This document shows positions 1-13,527 of a stretch of DNA of 64,000 nucleotides, one piece after another. Within the stretch, counting starts at the first letter, position 1. The number at the start of each line of letters is the position of its first letter. The notes under the pieces are model-generated. The model did no database searches and was not told the origin of the DNA. It saw only the letters and a program-made list of their open reading frames with translations. Both the position numbers and the translations under genes were made by a program. The DNA comes from Vicia villosa (lineage: Eukaryota > Streptophyta > Magnoliopsida > Fabales > Fabaceae), in contig NW_026705394.1 of the NCBI RefSeq assembly GCF_029867415.1, forward strand, positions 186,001-250,000, given 5' to 3'.

Positions 1-2
1 GG

Positions 3-1991
3 CCTGTGATTCTTATGATTTATAACCTACCTCCGTGGCTATGTATGAAGTGTAAGTACATGATGTTATCTATGCTAATTTCTGGGCCTAAACAACTAGG
101 GAATGACATAGACATATACTTGGCACCCTTAATCAAAGATTTAAAGTTTTTGTGGGAGAACGGTGTGGAGGTTTACGATGGGTATAGGAAGGAAAGTTTC
201 AACTTGAGGGCGATGTTGTTTGGAACAATTAATGATTTTCCAGCATACGAAAATCTATCCGGGTACAGCAATAAAGGTCAAAAGGCGTGTCCTGTTTGTG
301 AAGATGAAACCGATACGACACGATTGGAGCTTTGTCAAAAGAATGTCTTTCTCGGCCATCGTAGATTCTTAAATTCTAATCATCACTACCGTGGGTGGAG
401 AAAAGCATTCAATGGAAAGGCCGAACATCGTTCAGCCCCGCCTTTTTTGTCAGGTGATCAAATTTTTGAAAAGGTGAAAGATATGAGCACTCAGTTTGGC
501 AAGCCTTTTGCACATTCACTTGTCAAGGGTGGGTGGAAGAAGAAGTCAATTTTTTTTGAACTTCCATATTGGAAGTCGTTGTACGTAAGACATTTCCTGG
601 ATGTTATGTATATTGAAAAAAATGTATTTGACAGCGTCATAGGTACGTTACTCAATATACAAGGAAAGTCTAAGGATGGCCTTAACATAAGGAAGGACAT
701 GGTAAACATGGGAATGAGAACTGAATTGGGACCCGTGACGAAAGGAAGACGAACATATCGGCCACCTGCTGTTTACACTCTATCTAGAAAGGAGAAGAAA
801 ACATTGTGTAAGTTCCTCAGTTAAGTTAAAGTTCCAGAAGGCTACTCTTCAGATATTAGAAGACTTGTGTCCATGAAAGACCTCAAGTTAAAGAGTTTGA
901 AGACGCATGATTGCCATGTTATAATGGAACATTTTTTACCAATAGGTATATGTTCTATTCTGCCAGAAAAAGTAAGAAGCGCGATAACTAAGTTGTGTTT
1001 CTTCTTCAGGTCAATTTGCAGTAAGGTGGTCGATCCCGCGATCTTACCAACATTGCAAAAAGAGATAGTTGTTACTTTATGTGATCTTGAAATGTATTTT
1101 CCTCCCTCGTTTTTTGACATAATGGTTCATCTAGTCGTTCATCTTGTGAAAGAGACACAATTGTGCGGACCAGCTTATATGAGATGGATGTACCCTGCTG
1201 AACGTTATATGAAAATATTAAAAGGGTACGTGAAAAACAGAAGTCGACCGGAGGGTTGTATTGCCGAACGATACGTTGTTGAAGAAGCGGTTGAGTTTTG
1301 TACAGAATATCTGTCAAATGTTCAATCAATTGGACTCCCCAAATCTCATATAGTGGAAAAAAAAGAAGGAAAAAGGCTAATTGGAAATAAAGTTGTGACA
1401 GTATCAATGGTCGAACGGGATCAAGCGCACTTGTATGTTCTGCACAATGAGATTGAGGTTGAGCCGTATGTTGAAATGCACAAGGTATTTCTCCGAGATT
1501 TAAATCCAAATAGAAATGAGAACTGGATAGTACGAGAGCACAATCGAAGTTTCATACCGTGGTTTAGGGATCATATTTATTCAAAGTATCGTTCAGATCC
1601 TACTTCAGTAACAAAAAGGTTGAGATGTTTAGCCTATGGTCCAAGTGTAATTGTGTTTTCTTATAGCGCATACGCAATTAATGGATACACATTTTATACC
1701 AAAGAACAGGATGATAAAAGTACTATGCAAAATAGTGGTGTTACCTTGGTAGCTGAAGCAATGCACATATCAAGTGCGAATGACTTAAATCCAAAATTTT
1801 CAAATTTGTCATATTTTGGGGTTATCGAGCGCATTTTAGTGTTTGATGACGCAAAGTTTCAGATTCCTGTATTTGGTTGCAAGTGGGTTGAAAATTATAG
1901 TGGCATACGAATGGATAAGTCAGGATTTTTGGAAAAGCGCTCTAATAGGGGGGCTACCAGAGCGCTTTTTCCAACAAAAGCGCTCTTATAG
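3..1991 (+). pseudogene. TNP2-like CACTA transposase, C-terminal part, broken
   Basis: This frame encodes the central and C-terminal parts of a plant CACTA transposase. The TNP2 domain (Transposase_21) comes first, with the zinc-like pattern KACPVCEDE and the characteristic HRRFL and FFELPYW blocks. A DUF4218-like region (VIMEHFLPIG, then MRWMYPAERYMKILKGYVKN) and the start of a DUF4216-like region (VFGCKWVENYSG) follow. One in-frame TAA at 822-824 splits it. At about 1930 the DUF4216 frame runs straight into the subterminal repeats and ends at 1991, so the true C-terminus is deleted. It cannot encode active transposase. Family assignment is firm; the left boundary is the window edge. Confidence 0.85.
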
Positions 1992-2180
1992 GTGGTCCAC
2001 CAGAGCGCTTTTTCTAGAAAAAGCGCTCTTATAGGGGGATCTACCAGAGCGTTTTTTCTGTAAAAAGCGCTCTTATAGGGGGGTCTACCAGAGCACTTTT
2101 AAAAGCGCTTTCGTTACCTACGCCAGCGCTGGCTTTGGCAGCGCTTTAAAGCGCTGTTAAAGGCCAAAAAAAGCGCTTTT
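1935..2180 (+). repeat. CACTA subterminal repeat array
   Basis: Head-to-head and tandem copies of an AGCGCT core (AAAGCGCTCTTATAGGGGG and CTACCAGAGCGCTTTTT types) alternate here. In En/Spm-type elements such subterminal repeats bind the element-encoded DNA-binding protein. The same units occur at 20680-21005 and 23330-23680. Confidence 0.85.
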
Positions 2181-2202
2181 GTATGTCTTCCGTGTTGTAG
2201 TC

Positions 2203-3747
2203 TTACGCATGACATTTTGTGAATCATGACCCGTGGTTAAAATATAGATCGTTTTGGTTTAACTAACTAGCATTTTTATTAGATTTGATTATAAAAACAA
2301 ATTTTAAATTTTTTTCACTCAAATAACACTTCAAAAACAAAATAATGTTATTTATTTAAATAGCTTTTATCTTCAAATATATAATATAAGCAATATATAG
2401 AAAGGTAACGTGAAAATTTTACCAACTATTTCATTCCAATGAACTATATATTTAAAAGTTATCATAGAAAAACTATTTAAAAAACATTCATACTAAAATA
2501 TTTCTTAACATTATACAATGCAGAAAAACCAAAAAAGTTCTTCATTCTAAAAAGATGAAGAAGATAAACAACGTATGTTAAAATATAAATATTAGAGAAA
2601 TTAATTTAATAATAAAACAGTTTAGAAATTAATTTAAAATTAGCTATAATATAAAGTAATTTATAAACTGGTTTCATTTTTATTTTAATCACTAACGAAA
2701 TATCTCAAATATGTTACATAAAAAAAAATTCAAATTATAGGTAATAGGTAATCGCACTTACAATTATTTTTCGTATAATATTGTTTGGAAGGAGCACACA
2801 ACCAATACTATCAACACAATAATATTGTTTTGTGATTCCATTTTTCAGTTAAATTTTGCTATACTCTACAAAGAGAAAAATCTAAATTAAATATAAAAAA
2901 ATATTGTTATGCATAGATTTGTACACTCTCTTATTCTAGAAAACTAAAATTAAAAATATAATGTCATTTAAAATGGGATGTTGTGGGAAATTTGGCCACA
3001 GAAACTTAAGTATGAAAATAGGGATAAAAATATCACTTGGTGGAAATCTGAAAAGCGTGTTGTGTTATTGTCAGGAAAAAGAAAACTTTGGTGAAACAAG
3101 TAGAAAGAGAGTAGAATGCATTGATAAGAAAATTGATGATTCGCAATTAATTGGTGGGACCGTGAGGGAAAAAGATAAGGATGAAAATAGGATCATAAAT
3201 TTGGGTTAAATTTGTTACTGTCTCTAAATGTTTTACACAAACAAAACCTCTCATACTATCTCTATTTCTTCTCTATCTCATGTCTCTATTTCTTCTTTAT
3301 CTCTATTCATTTCTTTTTTTTTTTCCTTTTTAGATGAACATGAACCAATCAAAGCATAACTATCTCTATCTCACAACCAAACCAAAATGGTTTCAAAGTG
3401 TCACTTATGTTGGATCTACTACCACAATATCATACTGGAAGCTTCTGCAAGAGGGCACATACTTAGAAAAGGTGTATGCAACCACCTTGCACTGCTCGAA
3501 GGTACCTCCTCTGCTTCCATCACTAGGAAAGGGTGCCTTCACCCTCCATGTGGCACCACTGGCCACACAGATCAATTATACATGATAATGTTAATATTCT
3601 ACGGAATTGCTTTCAAAAATTATCATGTAATTTATTTAAGAAATTTAATTCAGCTTGTGATCGCATCCAAAGTTCTTAAGTTGAGCAATTGTTATGTGTA
3701 TAAATACTGAATTTATTAAGAAAGCTATCTCTTTTATTGAGCTATTT
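2203..3747. other. AT-rich sequence, no gene recognised
   Basis: About 1.5 kb of AT-rich DNA. Short open frames occur at 2961-3209 and 3387-3710, but neither shows a recognisable domain, and codon-like composition is weak. A pyrimidine-rich CTATTTCTT stretch lies at about 3240-3330. No terminal repeats or target-site duplications were seen. Confidence 0.5.
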
Positions 3748-3936
3748 TTTATTGCACCAGCATTTCAGTATTGATTCGTCTTAAAGCTTCACTTGTGTTG
3801 CCTTCTCCATGCTGACCATGTAGGGAATCTATTTCATCAATAAATATGAGAGAGGCACTTTCTCAGGCCATTTGGAAAAGCTTTGAAACCAATTTTTCAC
3901 TTCCACCCATCCACTTTGAAACAAGATCTAATGAAG
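3748..3936 (-). pseudogene. VPS4/SKD1-type AAA ATPase exon fragment
   Basis: Read on the minus strand, this stretch matches the AAA core of plant VPS4 (SKD1), the ATPase that disassembles ESCRT-III on endosomes. Visible blocks in order are LVSKWMGGSEKLVSKLFQMA, the Walker B region FIDEIDSLHGQHGEGN, then SEALRRI and NTEMLVQ. An in-frame TGA replaces an expected Arg codon just before Walker B, one residue is missing after it, and a TAA follows VQ. Upstream on the minus strand, the sequence ends in TTCATTAG before the coding match, which looks like an intron acceptor. That suggests a genomic rather than processed copy. Katanin or another AAA member is less likely, given the GQHGEGN and SEALRRI wording. 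Confidence 0.75.
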
Positions 3937-4084
3937 GATTCAAATGTTAAAAAAATGCTTATAATAATGAAAACTGAAGCTTACATGCTAATATATTCAT
4001 ACGGCAACCTTATGAGTCATCAACCAAAAGAAAACTGCATGATCCGACAGTGATGACTTGTATAGCTTTTTGGCTTACAAAATA

Positions 4085-4940
<856 letters not shown>

Positions 4941-5008
4941 AGATTCAAGTTATTGTCTTACATTTTCTTTATCTTCCTAAAATATGCCATTGATTAGTAC
5001 TCAAATTT

Positions 5009-5009
<1 letters not shown>

Positions 5010-5104
<95 letters not shown>
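5010..5104. repeat. (AT)n microsatellite
   Basis: About 47 uninterrupted AT dinucleotides in non-coding AT-rich sequence. Confidence 0.98.
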
Positions 5105-5107
<3 letters not shown>

Positions 5108-5204
5108 AAGTTACTTATTATAATTTGTAATAGTATTATATTTTTTTATGTTATCTCTCCACACACAGTTTTACCAGTTTAGATTTATGGGTTATAGATA
5201 GAGT

Positions 5205-5600
5205 AGAAGGATTCTTTTGCTCTGAGTAAGCCGGTGAAATCCAATCTCAATGATGAAGTTCTGATATTGATGTATAAAATGTGGAAAATACAAATCCCCT
5301 CAAAAGTGCAAATGTTTGGTTAGAGAGTATTTAGAAATAGACCGTCATCGAAAATAGAATTGAAGAAACGAGGAGTGAAGCTCAATCCAGACGAGGAAGT
5401 GTGTCCACTTTCTTTCAATGCAATAAAGACATAAAGCACTTGTTTTTCTCTTAGATGCCAATCCCATTAACTGAGGAGGATGATCCTTTGACCCATTGTA
5501 GGATGTTTGCAGATTTGATTAGAGGCAAAGTCAGAATTAACAAGGAGTTACTAGGGTGGTTTGCAACAATATGGTGCTTCTGGTCTGAGAGTTATTAGGA
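5205..5600 (+). pseudogene. LINE zf-RVT (reverse-transcriptase zinc-binding) relic
   Basis: In the plus frame near 5265-5460 one reads MWKIQIPSKVQMFG, then FRNRPSSKIELKKRGVKLN and PDEEVCPLSFNA. This is the typical zf-RVT region found C-terminal to the RT of plant L1-like LINEs. It is followed by LTHCRMFADLIRGK and LLGWFATIWCFWSE, matching the region after that domain. TAG/TAA codons and lost Cys/His positions show decay. No endonuclease or RT is attached. Confidence 0.65.
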
Positions 5601-6139
5601 ATTAGAGACACCATTTAGCTCCTTGAGTTGTTGCGGTAGTTTAGACATTTGTTGTGTCAAAAGCTCCACTTGTGATATTAGCAACTTGTTCTGGGCCAAC
5701 AGAGCATCACTATTATTTAACTCTAACATTCTGGGATTCTTATCTCTGACAGTTCGATCATGATTTCCTTGGCGATCATTTAGAGCCATTCGCTCAATTA
5801 TTTGGGTAGCCTCAGCAGGTGTCTTAGACATAAGTGAGCCACCAGCCGTGGCATCCAAGAGTGTCTTGTTTGTAGGTGTGAGACCATTGCGGAATATGTG
5901 AATTTGATCAACTTATGCGAAACCATGTCCCTTGCACTTCATCAGCATAACTTTATACCTCTCCCACGCTTCATTCAATGATTCATTACTGCCTTGAGAA
6001 AATACCGCTATTGCTGTTTTTGCATCAAAGAACCGGTTTTGTGAGTAAAACTGTTCCAAGAATTTTTCTTCTAAGGTATTCTAATCAGTCATTACTGCTT
6101 CTGGTTGAAGGGAGCTCTAAAATTTCGCAAGCAGTTGAA
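5595..6139 (-). pseudogene. Gypsy (Athila/Tat-like) gag fragment
   Basis: The minus strand reads FLEQFYSQNRFFDAKTAI, SNESLNEAWERYKVMLMKC, then IFRNGLTPTNKTLLDATAGG and SLMSKTPAEATQIIERMA. It ends in a Gln/Leu-rich stretch with QVELLTQQMSKLPQQL. This is the retrotransposon gag core of plant Athila/Tat Gypsy elements. At least three in-frame stops (two upstream of FLEQF, one after GHGFA) interrupt it. No LTR, PBS or pol adjoins. Confidence 0.75.
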
Positions 6140-6210
6140 TAGGACAATTTTTTTTGCAGTGGTTGGAAAATGATACAATTCTAGTTTTTGTAGTGAATGA
6201 TGAGTGTTTA

Positions 6211-7309
6211 GACCATTTACAATGGGGGTGTTGAAAAAATTATTCAATAGTTGAATGTCTACAATGGTTTGTTGAATGAGGTGTTTAATGTGATGTGGAT
6301 TAATTGGTGTTGAAAAGATTCAACATGTTGAATGAGAAAAAAGTGGGGCCACATGCAACACTTTACACAATTTTATTGGTTGTTGTGATTATTTAGATTT
6401 TATTTTCTTTTAATCATTTAAAATTAATTATTTCATAGTAAATAAATTTTTTATTTATTTTTATTTTTATCAAAATTCATTATTTTTTTTCCTCTATAAA
6501 TAGAGACTTGGTTCATTTGATTTGGACTCATAAAAAAAAATTCACTTTTTTCTCTCAATTTTTTTTCTATTTAGCCTTAAAAAAATCATTGTTTGTAGCT
6601 CTAAACATCCTTGTAGTGAAATGGATCCCAACAATAACCCTTTTAACACCCTGAGGCAAGTGAGTCTAGTACACCGGAGTCATTCTCGACCGAGGTGCTA
6701 CCTGCATTTGCGAATCACGTGCGTGCTAGATCTGTGATGCGTGATTCAAATGTACATCACGAATTGCAAACAGATCTAGTCAAACACATATGGGAAAAGT
6801 TCGGAATATTTCATAATTAAATAAATTGTTTGTGAGCCGAGTCTATTGTACTAATTAAATTATGTGTGTTTCATTTTTTGTGTGTTTCTTTTTTAGTGTG
6901 TTGTGTGTTTAGTGTATTTATTGCATTTTTAAGTTTTTTTATAATTTTATTTTTTAAAAAAATAACTATTTTTACATCTCTTATTTATTACTTGCAAGAA
7001 AAAAAATTAAGAATAGAAAATTAGAAAAAATAAATAAATTATTAAATTTAAAAAAAGAAGTTTAAATATTAATTATTTTAATTTAATTTTAATTGATAAT
7101 AGATATTAATATATAATCATAAAAACAAAACTTTAAAATAAAATAAGAATATGATGTGGGGTAGGGTGTTGAATTTTATTAAACAAAACCATTGTAGTGA
7201 AAAAAAATTGAATAGGTGTTGAATTATTAGGTGGAAGAGAGAGAAGATGATGTGGAAGATAAAAAGTGAAAAAGTGGGGTGTTGAATAATGTAACCATTG
7301 TACATAGTC
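6211..7309 (+). mobile_element. PIF/Harbinger-type DNA transposon, deletion derivative
   Basis: The terminal inverted repeats are imperfect: GACCATTTACAATGG at the left, and CCATTGTACATAGTC at the right (reverse complement GACTATGTACAATGG). They are flanked by the direct 3-bp duplication TTA (6208-6210 and 7310-7312), the hallmark of PIF/Harbinger insertion. The 1,099-bp body has lost the DDE core but keeps a transposase-like tail. The second copy of the flanking repeat at about 38413-38440 shows the corresponding site without the element. Confidence 0.8.
6623..6820 (+). pseudogene. Harbinger transposase remnant (N-terminal codons joined to C-terminal tail)
   Basis: A start codon opens MDPNNNPFNT. 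After a frame change, the next frame gives PEASESSTPESF and then RDSNVHHELQTDLVKHIWEK before TAA at 6818-6820. The RDSNVHHELQ...DLVKHIW motif is typical of the C-terminal end of plant HARBI1/ALP1-like transposases. All catalytic DDE sequence between the two parts is missing, so this is an internal-deletion product. Confidence 0.65.
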
Positions 7310-7437
7310 TTAGAGATTCGAGTTTGAATGTGAAAGTACTAATAAATAATTGTTTTTTAAATTAAACAATTATATACCAAATTTTTAATAACGAATAAAA
7401 TGAATAATTATTATATACAATTTATTTTATGTCATTA

Positions 7438-8324
7438 AGTAAAATTCCATGTCATCATATAAATACTTTGTTTTAACAATATATTTGCCTATAAAAGTAA
7501 TTATAACATGCCATTAAACAACACAATTTAAATTTACCATTAAAAATCCTCTATTAAAAAATATTCATATAGAAAATAAATAAATTTACTTTTTTTCATA
7601 CAAATTTATAAAAGAATTCAATGTTTTTCATCTTTTGAAAATAATAAAAGGTTTGAAATTATTTTTTTTTCTAGAATTTATCAATAACTTTTATTTTAAA
7701 AAAATCATTAATTAATTTTGTTAGCCATTCTTATTATACAAGTTTAACAAAGGCGGTAAAGATAATAATTAATGTTTTTATACAAATTGGAGAGATTAAT
7801 TCTTTAAGTTGAAATGGGCCATAATAAACTAATAAGTTTTTCTTGAAAGAACCCTTATCATCTCAATCAAATGTTTTTGATTAAAAGTAACTTAAATTCT
7901 TAGGTACCCATAATAAGTAATAAGGTATCGGTATACCTTTAGTGTAAATAGCTTTAAAATTTGAATTTATTCTTAAATAAAATAATTGTAAAAAATAATA
8001 TGTCATTAAATAATAACATTTGATTGGACAACAATACTGATACCCAACTAAGTTAAAGGGTACCGGAGTATTTAACTAAAAGTAATTAGTTTGATTGTTA
8101 TAGTTATAATTATAAATATTTTATCTTATCTTATAAAGATTTGACTGTGTAAGTTGTGTGATCAAATCAATTTATGTAGAATTAAATCTAATTTACGACC
8201 ATTACAAAATTTACAATTATGTGTTCTTAAATATTTTTTAGATTTTAATATAAAGTTGGTCACATAAAAAAATAGAAAACTAAATTATTATCATTTAAAA
8301 GATGATAGGTAGAAACCAGTAAAT
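7438..8324. other. AT-rich segment present only in repeat A copy 1
   Basis: This ~890-bp AT-rich segment interrupts repeat A relative to copy 2. No coding frame, clear terminal repeat or duplication was found, so it may be an insertion here or a deletion in the other copy. Confidence 0.4.
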
Positions 8325-8479
8325 AAATATCGAAGGACATTCATTTCTCGTCGTTACTATTCTTTCTCTAAAAATCAAATGACAAAGAGGTTGGCATGAC
8401 TAAGGTGTTTCACAAAACAACCCCTAACAATTTAGGTGGCCATATAAAAAATACGAAAAGTACATAAAAGACAAGCATG

Positions 8480-8580
<101 letters not shown>

Positions 8581-8956
8581 CTTATCCAGTTGTTACTTTT
8601 TAGTTTTTATAAGCAAATTTCTTTTTGAAAAATATTTACACTTTATAAAATATTGTCATTGTGTGTCCTAAGTCTCGGATCAAGTTGCGAAAATGACATG
8701 TTAAAACCAAAACATTCATAAGTCAAAACCAAAATGAGTGGACAAACATACAAAGAAGTAAGGGGTGAACAACGCGCGAAGTAAGGGGTGGACAACCCGC
8801 GGGATATGATAGTTTCGGGTCCAAAACCACCACGACTCAAATTGTGGTTGGAGAATGCAGACCCAATTTTGCTCAGAACTAAAAATGGGTTTGATGGATT
8901 GATTTTAAACGGATTGTGGGTAAATTCGGATGGATATTCTGGAATTTAAACGGTTT

Positions 8957-9367
8957 TAAATATAAATTAAAATGAAATTTTAGTCTATATAATAAAAAAA
9001 TTGTTTTTGAAATAATTTTGGTCATAACTTGGATTTTTTTAATTCAAAAGTGTGATTTTCTTATAATTTATCATTTATTTATATTTTATTTTAAAACTCA
9101 AAATCTAATGGGTTTATTAACTTAAAAATTGGCACGTGCATAAATAATCTAAAGACTAGTTCAAAATATAATGCTAAAGATAGTAAATTATAAAATTCAA
9201 AATAATATTTTGTATGCAGTGACAATTCTGAATAGGGGCTAGACCGGAAGGATCCTAGAAACCATTCATATTCATATAGTTATGTGATAAAGGTAATTTT
9301 AAACATAAAATGAGAGTGGGAAGGAGTCATTACATACCCCTTAAGATAAAATCTTATTTTCATTCTT
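8957..9367 (+). repeat. Dispersed repeat C, copy 1
   Basis: It aligns in direct orientation with 55929-56364. Shared blocks include TTTGGTCATAACTT, GTGTTTATTAACTTAAAAATTG-like sequence, CTAAAGACTAGTTCAAAATA, GTGCAGTGTCAATTCT-like sequence and AGGGGCTAGA. It is non-coding and of unknown origin. Both copies end in TTAAGATAAAAT-TTATTTT-type sequence. Confidence 0.7.
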
Positions 9368-12389
<3,022 letters not shown>

Positions 12390-12830
12390 AAAACATTTTT
12401 TATCTTTTTAAAAAATAGTTTGTCACGGTGAGTTTGGTTATTTTAAAAAAAGAATTTGAAGAAAAAATATGAAATGTATTTTAAATGGGAAAAATATGGC
12501 TGTCTAAATAAAACCTATAATAATTATCATCTTGATTAAGTTTTATCAAAGTCTATATTTTTAAAATCAGATAGTCAAGACAAAAAAATGCTAATTTCGT
12601 TTGATATGTTATTTAAATATCACTAGAAAAATTATGAGTAAATATTAAAATCTCATTTCGTGGGTTTTTTTTTTTACGGGTTTTTAAGTAGTCATACAAA
12701 GAAAAGAACGTTAGATAGTAGACATAAAGAAGATGAGCGTTTTCTTTAACTTCATGCTCTTATGAAGCTAGATACAAAGACAACATAAATACCACCAGAA
12801 TCAGAAGAAGGAATTGTAGGTGTGAGCATG
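12390..12830 (+). repeat. Dispersed repeat B, copy 2
   Basis: Diverged direct copy of 4085-4940 with the same order of blocks. It has no (AT)n array. Where copy 1 has AT dinucleotides after CACTAGAAAAA, this copy reads ATTATGAGTAAATATTAAAATCTCAT. Confidence 0.7.
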
Positions 12831-12835
12831 GTTTT

Positions 12836-13165
12836 AAATTGCGGTCCGCAACCGCAATTGCACCCGCATCGGACCGCAATTGCGGTGTGATTTTGAAATC
12901 TCGCCTTCGGATGTATTAGGAACCTCATCGGACAATTTTAATCATGTTTTTTTAAGTATTCTCATCAAAAATCAACATATTAGAATTCTAAAACTCAATT
13001 TACTTCTTATATAATGAAAAAACATAACATTAAGTGTTTTTCAATATAATATTTCAAACACTTCCTTTTAAAATTTCACGCCGCAACGGCCGCAATGCGC
13101 ATCGCAACAAGCGCAATCACCGCAGTCGCAACATCCGCAACCGCAACCGCATCCGCATCCGCAGA
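12836..13165. repeat. CCGCAA-rich, partly self-complementary repeat (MITE-like)
   Basis: The left end carries ATTGCGGTCCGCAACCGCAATTG. About 220 bp further on lies a run of GCAACNNCCGCAACCGCAACCGC variants (13079-13160). The GC-rich hexamers stand out from the AT-rich surroundings and occur in both orientations, as in fold-back MITEs. The expected right end is missing where the LINE begins, so the LINE probably inserted here or a deletion joined them. Confidence 0.45.
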
Positions 13166-13176
13166 GGCTGGTTTCA

Positions 13177-13527
13177 GTGAACTCAAAGGAAAAACCAGAT
13201 GGCTTGGACATTGAGACAGTGGCTGAATCCTTGGGCGCCGTTGATCTGTCTGTAGCAGAACCAGTGGAAACAATAGAGAAGCAGGTGGCTACACAACAAA
13301 AGAAATGGGTGAGGAAGAAAGGAGAAAGGAAAGCAGGTACTCCTCAGAGACGTATGAAAGGAGGGGAAAATTTGAAAAGGCAACTTATTGATGTTATGAT
13401 AACTGAAGGTTCTATTGATGATTGTGGCAGTGGAGAAAAGAAGAGGAAAGCGGCTGTTGGAGAAGATATTGCAAAAAACTTTTCACCAGAGGTGGTGTTG
13501 GATATCCAACACCGCCTACCCCAATGA
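13177..13527 (+). pseudogene. LINE ORF1, C-terminal remainder
   Basis: A 116-codon frame rich in Lys/Arg (KKWVRKKGERK, GEKKRKAAVG) ends in TGA at 13525-13527. It overlaps the ORF2 start as ATGA. The ORF1 RRM/DUF4283 and zinc-knuckle parts expected upstream are absent, so only the basic tail remains. Assignment rests mainly on position ahead of ORF2. Confidence 0.6.

Larger units (their letters stand above)
1..2202 (+). mobile_element. CACTA (En/Spm) transposon, 3' part, left side outside window
   Basis: A TNP2-type transposase relic is followed directly by a block of AGCGCT-containing subterminal repeats, the usual order at a CACTA 3' end. From 2081 to 2178 the sequence matches, base for base over long stretches, the reverse complement of the terminus of the CACTA element at 20658-23698, so both belong to one family. 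The expected terminal GGCGTAGTG is decayed here (GTGTTGTAG at about 2192-2200), so the end is placed by alignment and no TSD can be called. The 5' half lies beyond the window. Confidence 0.8.

Noticed and set aside
2961..3209. 82-codon frame in AT-rich sequence
   Set aside because: No domain, no promoter or intron signals and no second copy; insufficient support for a gene.
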